A DNA stretch of 64,000 nucleotides from Bacteroidaceae bacterium. GTDB lineage: Bacteria > Bacteroidota > Bacteroidia > Bacteroidales > Bacteroidaceae. The translations under genes were made by a program, and so were the position numbers. Positions 58,809 through 64,000 of the stretch are shown piece by piece. The first letter of the stretch is position 1; each line of letters opens with the position of its first letter. The notes under the pieces are model-generated. The model was not told the origin of the DNA. It made no database searches and worked only from the letters and a program-made list of their open reading frames with translations. The stretch is taken from assembly GCA_017615125.1 (NCBI GenBank), contig JAGAAS010000068.1, positions 1 to 64,000 of the forward strand, given 5' to 3'.

Positions 58809-61800
58809 ATGAGGACGTTTGCAGTTTGGCTGGCTTGTTTGCTTTGCGCGCTTGGGTTAAGTGCGCAGGGCGAATACGTTGTCGACTGGACAGAAGCAGG
58901 CGACACGCTTGTGCCTACCTTTGCCACATCTGTTGACGTAGGAACGGACTATGCCGACTGGCAATATCAAGCTATCGTTGCCTATCCCGAACTGGAAGAA
59001 GCAGACGAACGGCTCCTCGCCTCCTCATCCAGATACGGTTCTGAGTGGATAAACGCCCTTCCTGCCTGGCCCGAAATACATACTTACTTGGGCGTGAGCG
59101 CCAAGCGGGGCGTGCTGGATGTGGAATTCATCCCTATGATACGACGCGACGGAAAGCTTTGGCGCATACGCTCGTTTGATCTTAAGATAGTACGCACGCC
59201 TTCGGCTCCCTCCGTATCCGTCGGTGAAGAGCCGAGCAATAGTCCCAGAGCCCGACGAGCCTCAGCCAAAGAAGAGCGCTACGCCGATCATTCGGTGCTG
59301 GCAAACGGAAACTGGTATAAAATAGGTGTGCCCAAAGACGGCATCTATGCTCTTTCGTCAAAGCAACTCAAGAAGATGGGCTTCAACGATCTGTCAAAAG
59401 TTCGCGTCTTTGGCTACGGAGGGCATGTTCTTCCTGAGAACGACATCGAGCTGCTTGCGGATGACCTCCCGGAAGTGCGCGTCTTGCGCGAAACAGATAA
59501 AATCCTTTTTTGGGGAAACGGAACAATAGCTTATTCACGCGATGCCGAAGGGCTTATCACTCACATTCAGAACACATACGCAACGGAGGGTTGCTATTTT
59601 GTTACGGAAAGCGAGACATCTTCTGTCGAAGACGCCACATCCCTCGAGCAACTCCTTCCCGAAGAAGAACTGAATGCGACTTACGCCTGCACGCTTATCG
59701 AGGAGGAAGCTTATGCTTTCATTTCTTCAGGACGAAAGCTCTTCGGAAGCTACGACTATGCAAACGGCACAGAACATGTATATGCCGCAAATCTGCCGGG
59801 AATCACAACCGGAGGGAAAGCCTACGTAACCATCTCGTTTGCTCACAACTCTTCCAGCCCTACTACGGTAGATGTCAGCGTTAATGATGTCACATTGGGA
59901 AGTCTTTCCATCTCGTCCAATGCCGCCTATAGCGATGCGAATGTAGCTGAGAGTACATTCTCCACAACATCTCTCACCGAATCGTCACGCATCACATTAA
60001 AGCACAACAGAGGAACGGGCGTTTCGGGACGCCTGGATTTTATCCGCATCTGTTATCCCGTTACGAAGGAATCCCATCTGGCTTTGCTCACTTCCACTAT
60101 CGGCGAGCCCTCCCTGAAAGGAAAAGTGACGAACTCTGACTTGCACAACATCCAGCAGTCAGACTATGTCATCGTGGTTCCCGCTTCCGGGAAACTGACT
60201 GAACAAGCCGAGCGCCTTGCGGAAGCCCACCGCACACACGACGGACTGAAAGTAGATGTAGTAAATGCCGAAACCATCTATAATGAGTTTTCTTCCGGCA
60301 CTCCCGATGCGACAGCTATCCGCCGATTCATGAAAATGCTCTACGACAGAGCCTCAAACGAAGAAGACGCTCCCCGTTACCTGCTTCTTTTCGGCGACGG
60401 AGCGTCGGACAACCGAATGCTCTCCTCCGACTGGAAAAACTGCTCTCCCGAGGATTATCTTCTCTGCTTCGAGTCGATAAACTCCTTTAGCCACACACGC
60501 TCTTACGTGATGGAAGATTACTTTGCGCTACTTGACGACGGAGAAGGAGATGACTTGTTGAAAAACAAGCCCGACATAGGTGTGGGGCGTTTCCCTTTGA
60601 CAACAGAGAATGAAGCCAGGATTGCTGTTGACAAAGCGATTGCCTATATGAACAACGAGCATGCGGGAGCCTGGAAGAACACCATCCTCATGATGGGCGA
60701 CGACGGGGACAACAACCAGCATATGGAAGATGCCGAGTATATAGCCAGCATGATTGAGAGCACTTACCCGAAATTCATGCTTAAGCGCATCTACTGGGAT
60801 ACTTACCCGATGGAAGTAACCGCTACGGGCAACAGCTACCCCGCTGTGCACAAACGAATCCTTGAACTGCTCGACGAAGGAGCCCTGATGGTAAACTACA
60901 GCGGGCACGGAAGAGCCGATGTGCTTTCTCACGAACTCGTTATCGACAAATCTGATATGGAGGGCCTCACCTCTCCCCGCCTGCCCCTTTGGGTAACGGC
61001 TTCCTGCGACATCTCGCCCTTTGACCATACGGCAACTTCATTCGGAGAGTCCGCCTTCCTGAACGAGAAAGGAGGAGCTATCGCTCTGTTCACAACGACA
61101 CGAACTGTTTTTGCTTCCTACAATCGACGCATCAACTACCTTTTCTCAAAAGCCCTTTTCAGTCGGGACTCCAAAAGCCGACGACTGCGGCTCGGCGATG
61201 CCGTTCGGAAAGCCAAGACAGAAATCATCTCCTCTTCTCAGAGCTCCCTACAGGATGTGAGCGAGAACAAGCTTCATTTCGTCCTTCTCGGCGACCCAGC
61301 CCTCATTATCGGCAACAACGAATGCAATGTTGTCGTAGACAAGATGGGAGGAAAAGATATGCATGCCGACGACGCTCAGCTGATGCTTAAGGCAGGAGAA
61401 ATAGTGACGGTTAACGGACATATCGAACATTTGTCGGGGGAAAAGAACGCTTCTTTCGAAGGCGCCGTCTACCCTACAGTTCTCGACAACCGGGAAACAG
61501 TAATGGGACGCAACAATAATGGAAGTGCCGAAGAACCTTTCAGCTATGTCGAGCGTGCAAAGGTGCTTTTCAGCGGAAGCGACTCCATTCACGCAGGTGA
61601 ATTCTCCTTTACCTTCCGCGTTCCTCTTGACATCAACTACTCCAAAGAAGACGGTCTTCTTAATCTCTATGCTATTGACAACAAACGAGAGACGGAAGCG
61701 CAAGGACTTTTCGACCGCTTCTCCCTTGGAGGAACAACGGAAGAATTATCCAACGACTCCGTCGGGCCAGCTATCTTCCTCTATTTAAATACTCCCGATT

Positions 61801-62300
61801 TCGTGAGTGGCGACAAGGTCAACGAGTCTCCTTTGCTCGTAGCAACTTTGGAAGACAAGGACGGAATAAACACTATAGGAAACGGCATCGGGCACGACAT
61901 TATAGCTATCGTTGACGGTTCGGCTTCGATGACGTACAAACTTAACAATTACTATGTCAGCGACTTCGGCAACTATACGAAAGGCTCGCTTTCCTATACG
62001 CTTCCTGCCCTTTCCGCAGGACATCACAGCCTGATGCTGCGCGCCTGGGATATGCTCAACAACTCCTCCTCGGTAACGATTGAGTTTGATGTTGTCGAAG
62101 GATTAAACTACAACATTGATATCTTCGATATGCAAGGGCGGCTCGTATGGAACGACTCAAAAGCATTGACAACAGACATCAACGCCCTCTCCCAGCTCTC
62201 GGCATCAGCCTTCGGCTTACCGCGAGGCATGTATGTCTTCCGCGTGACGACAACCGACGGTGCGAATGTTATGGTGCGAAAAATGCTGATGAAACAATAA
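58809..62300 (+). CDS. porU: PorU, type IX secretion system sortase (C25 family)
   Basis: Cell-surface cysteine protease that removes the C-terminal sorting domain from T9SS cargo and attaches A-LPS. A signal peptide (ending LGLSAQG) and N-terminal beta domains are followed by the C25 gingipain-like catalytic region (about 455-835). The catalytic His700 is in MVNYSGHGRAD and Cys733 in WVTASCDISPFDH. The C terminus (FDMQGRLVW, FGLPRGMYVFRVTT) is the CTD-like module PorU retains. The length of 1163 aa suits the family. porV follows 49 nt downstream, as in Porphyromonas and Prevotella. Confidence 0.93.
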   Translation: MRTFAVWLACLLCALGLSAQGEYVVDWTEAGDTLVPTFATSVDVGTDYADWQYQAIVAYPELEEADERLLASSSRYGSEWINALPAWPEIHTYLGVSAKRGVLDVEFIPMIRRDGKLWRIRSFDLKIVRTPSAPSVSVGEEPSNSPRARRASAKEERYADHSVLANGNWYKIGVPKDGIYALSSKQLKKMGFNDLSKVRVFGYGGHVLPENDIELLADDLPEVRVLRETDKILFWGNGTIAYSRDAEGLITHIQNTYATEGCYFVTESETSSVEDATSLEQLLPEEELNATYACTLIEEEAYAFISSGRKLFGSYDYANGTEHVYAANLPGITTGGKAYVTISFAHNSSSPTTVDVSVNDVTLGSLSISSNAAYSDANVAESTFSTTSLTESSRITLKHNRGTGVSGRLDFIRICYPVTKESHLALLTSTIGEPSLKGKVTNSDLHNIQQSDYVIVVPASGKLTEQAERLAEAHRTHDGLKVDVVNAETIYNEFSSGTPDATAIRRFMKMLYDRASNEEDAPRYLLLFGDGASDNRMLSSDWKNCSPEDYLLCFESINSFSHTRSYVMEDYFALLDDGEGDDLLKNKPDIGVGRFPLTTENEARIAVDKAIAYMNNEHAGAWKNTILMMGDDGDNNQHMEDAEYIASMIESTYPKFMLKRIYWDTYPMEVTATGNSYPAVHKRILELLDEGALMVNYSGHGRADVLSHELVIDKSDMEGLTSPRLPLWVTASCDISPFDHTATSFGESAFLNEKGGAIALFTTTRTVFASYNRRINYLFSKALFSRDSKSRRLRLGDAVRKAKTEIISSSQSSLQDVSENKLHFVLLGDPALIIGNNECNVVVDKMGGKDMHADDAQLMLKAGEIVTVNGHIEHLSGEKNASFEGAVYPTVLDNRETVMGRNNNGSAEEPFSYVERAKVLFSGSDSIHAGEFSFTFRVPLDINYSKEDGLLNLYAIDNKRETEAQGLFDRFSLGGTTEELSNDSVGPAIFLYLNTPDFVSGDKVNESPLLVATLEDKDGINTIGNGIGHDIIAIVDGSASMTYKLNNYYVSDFGNYTKGSLSYTLPALSAGHHSLMLRAWDMLNNSSSVTIEFDVVEGLNYNIDIFDMQGRLVWNDSKALTTDINALSQLSASAFGLPRGMYVFRVTTTDGANVMVRKMLMKQ

Positions 62301-62349
62301 AAACAGCACCAACACGTTTTTTAAATGAAAACAATCTGAGATTCTACTT

Positions 62350-63570
62350 ATGAAACAGCATAAAGACCTATCGTTTCGGTTCCTTCCCCTCCTGCTGTCG
62401 TTGTTCTTTGTTCTTACGACAACAGCGCAAGGCGTGCAGCAGCAGTTCAACCCCGTTTATACAGGAGTCACCTCTCTGACGATTGCTCCCGACAGCCGTG
62501 CAGGAGCTATGGGTGACGTCGGCGTAGCAACAGAAGCAGACGTCAACTCCCAGTATTGGAATCCTTCCAAGTATCCTTTCTCGTACAGCCCTGCAGGTGT
62601 TTCCCTTGCTTACACCCCTTGGCTTCGCCAACTTGTCAGCGGTATCGACTTGGCAAATCTTACCGGATATTACCGGATAGGCGACTATCAGGCCATTAGT
62701 AGCTCGCTTACCTACTTCTCTCTGGGCGACGTGATTGTGAGCGATGCCGACTACACCATCCGTCCCTATGAAATGGCTGTCGACTTTGACTACTCGCGCA
62801 TGCTGAGCGAGACTTTCTCAGCTGCCGTAGGTCTGCGGTTTATCTTGAGCGACTTACAGTACTCCTACGACGATGAGGTAACGCCGGGAACAGCCTTCGC
62901 TGCCGACATCTCTATGTTCCACAGCGATTACATGTGGCTGGGGAATCGCGAATGCCTTTTCAACTGGGGCATCAACGCGTCGAATATCGGCTCGAAGATA
63001 TCCTACGACGGGGGAAATACCAACCAGTTCATTCCCACAAACCTCCGTCTCGGCTTCTCCCTGAAGATTCCCGTTGACGAATACAATGCCTTCAGCATCA
63101 ATGCGGATGCAAACAAGCTGATGGTTCCGACGAAGCCCACTTATCGTCAATTCCTCGACGAGGAGTACGGCGAAGACTTCATCGACAACTCTTACAGCTA
63201 TTCGTCTGAGTATCAGAGCTGGCTCGATGCTATGGGCTATAACGACATCTCCCCGATTGCCGGTATCTTCAAATCGTTCCACGATGCTCCCGGAGGATGG
63301 AAAGAGGAGATGCAGGAAATCTACTGGGGCGTAGGCGTAGAGTATGGCTACAACGACCAATTCTTCCTCCGCGGAGGATATCACTACGAGAATGAGTACA
63401 AGGGCAACCGCAAGTATTTCACGCTCGGTGCAGGATTCAAGATGAATGTCTTCAGCCTTGATGCTGCCTACCTTATCTCTTCTGCACAAAGCAACCCTCT
63501 TGACCAAACGCTGCGGTTCACTTTGTCGTTCGATATGGACGGCATCAAAGAGATGTTCGGACGCAGATAA
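62350..63570 (+). CDS. porV: PorV, outer-membrane shuttle protein of the type IX secretion system
   Basis: FadL-like outer-membrane barrel that receives cargo from the SprA translocon and presents it to PorU. A signal peptide ends TTTAQG, then comes the family segment TSLTIAPDSRAGAMGDVGVA and QYWNPSKYPF. The remainder alternates as 14-strand barrel and ends RFTLSFDMDGIKEMFGRR. At 406 aa it is standard. It lies directly between porU and ispF. Confidence 0.93.
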   Translation: MKQHKDLSFRFLPLLLSLFFVLTTTAQGVQQQFNPVYTGVTSLTIAPDSRAGAMGDVGVATEADVNSQYWNPSKYPFSYSPAGVSLAYTPWLRQLVSGIDLANLTGYYRIGDYQAISSSLTYFSLGDVIVSDADYTIRPYEMAVDFDYSRMLSETFSAAVGLRFILSDLQYSYDDEVTPGTAFAADISMFHSDYMWLGNRECLFNWGINASNIGSKISYDGGNTNQFIPTNLRLGFSLKIPVDEYNAFSINADANKLMVPTKPTYRQFLDEEYGEDFIDNSYSYSSEYQSWLDAMGYNDISPIAGIFKSFHDAPGGWKEEMQEIYWGVGVEYGYNDQFFLRGGYHYENEYKGNRKYFTLGAGFKMNVFSLDAAYLISSAQSNPLDQTLRFTLSFDMDGIKEMFGRR

Positions 63571-63582
63571 TCATTCAGAAAA

Positions 63583-64000
63583 ATGGCATTCCGCATAGGT
63601 TTCGGTTATGATGTCCACCGCCTTGTCAACGACAGGGAGCTTTGGATAGGCGGCGTGAAGATTCCCTTCGAGAAAGGGCTCCTCGGGCATAGCGATGCCG
63701 ACGTTCTCATCCACGCAATCTGCGACGCGCTTCTGGGAGCCGCCTGCATGCGCGATATTGGCTACCATTTTCCTGACAACGACTCTGAGTTCAAGGATAT
63801 AGACAGCAAGATTCTCCTTGCCCGCACGATAGAACTCATCGCAACTAAGGGCTACCGAGTAGGAAACATCGACGCTACCGTCTGCGCCGAACATCCCAAG
63901 CTGAATCCCCACATTCCTGCTATGCAGAAAGTGCTGGCTGAGATAATGAAAACCGACGAAGATGCCGTTTCCATCAAGGCGACGACAACCGAGCGTCTGG
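63583..64000 (+). CDS. ispF: 2-C-methyl-D-erythritol 2,4-cyclodiphosphate synthase (partial, cut by window end)
   Basis: MEP isoprenoid pathway enzyme. The start MAFRIGFGYDVHRL has the zinc ligands Asp and His of GYDVH. LGHSDADVLIHAICDALLGA follows, and CAEHPKLNPHIPAM plus ATTTERL agree with the family. About 139 codons of roughly 160 are present. It starts 12 nt after porV. Confidence 0.95.
   Translation, partial: MAFRIGFGYDVHRLVNDRELWIGGVKIPFEKGLLGHSDADVLIHAICDALLGAACMRDIGYHFPDNDSEFKDIDSKILLARTIELIATKGYRVGNIDATVCAEHPKLNPHIPAMQKVLAEIMKTDEDAVSIKATTTERL

Overview
The window comes from the chromosome of a Bacteroidota bacterium, most likely a Prevotellaceae-like Bacteroidales. The evidence is a SusC/SusD pair, Bacteroidota-type promoters (TTTG-N19-TAnnTTTG), a PorU/PorV pair of the type IX secretion system (T9SS), secreted proteins ending in T9SS-like tails, a CheY-AraC regulator of the hybrid two-component type, and the tRNA-Glu/rpsT gene order. 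No rRNA, CRISPR array, transposase, prophage or plasmid gene was seen. Assignment below order level is an inference.

Layout. 0.2-2.4 kb: a secreted GH27 alpha-galactosidase. 9.2-2.7 kb (minus): a 2-oxoacid dehydrogenase operon E2-E3-E1(alpha/beta fused), followed by a secreted beta-helix protein. 16.3-9.8 kb (minus): sugar transporter, nucleoside hydrolase, ribokinase and GH2 enzyme, which resembles a ribose/nucleoside scavenging (rus-like) operon without its own SusC/D. 25.3-16.4 kb (minus): three large surface proteins (1227-aa T9SS-tailed protein, fasciclin lipoprotein, CotH-like protein), with a response regulator upstream whose receiver domain is degenerate. 29.3-27.1 kb (minus): spore-maturation-like membrane protein, ybeY and a YqiA-like esterase. 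29.8-38.2 kb (plus): ruvB carrying an in-frame amber codon, a giant alpha-2-macroglobulin and a polysaccharide flippase. 42.6-38.4 kb (minus): an M6 metalloprotease with a T9SS tail, then a small lipoprotein. 50.1-43.3 kb (minus): SusC, SusD and a SusE-position lipoprotein; the SusC carries a C-terminal OmpA peptidoglycan-binding domain. 50.6-55.6 kb (plus): lipoprotein, guaB, trmB, mrp, tRNA-Glu and rpsT. 55.8-64 kb: small membrane proteins, a transglutaminase-like protein, a YciH/SUI1 factor (minus), a FAH-family enzyme, porU, porV and the start of ispF.

Intergenic DNA is rich in structured repeats. (1) A unit of about 84 bp whose long imperfect stem-loop carries TTTG-N19-TAnnTTTG promoter boxes; three copies each point into the adjacent gene. 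(2) Arrays of palindromes on an invariant CAACGCGTTG core with exactly 22-bp period, arms that change but stay complementary, and conserved flanks. (3) An AT-rich stem-loop family carrying CATACGGCGAGAT, mostly just downstream of genes. (4) A 20-21-bp periodic dyad array near 42.9 kb. The strongest leads are the SusC-OmpA fusion, the portable-promoter repeat, the 22-bp palindrome arrays, the ruvB nonsense codon and the degenerate response regulator. All domain calls come from reading motifs by eye; no database search was run.
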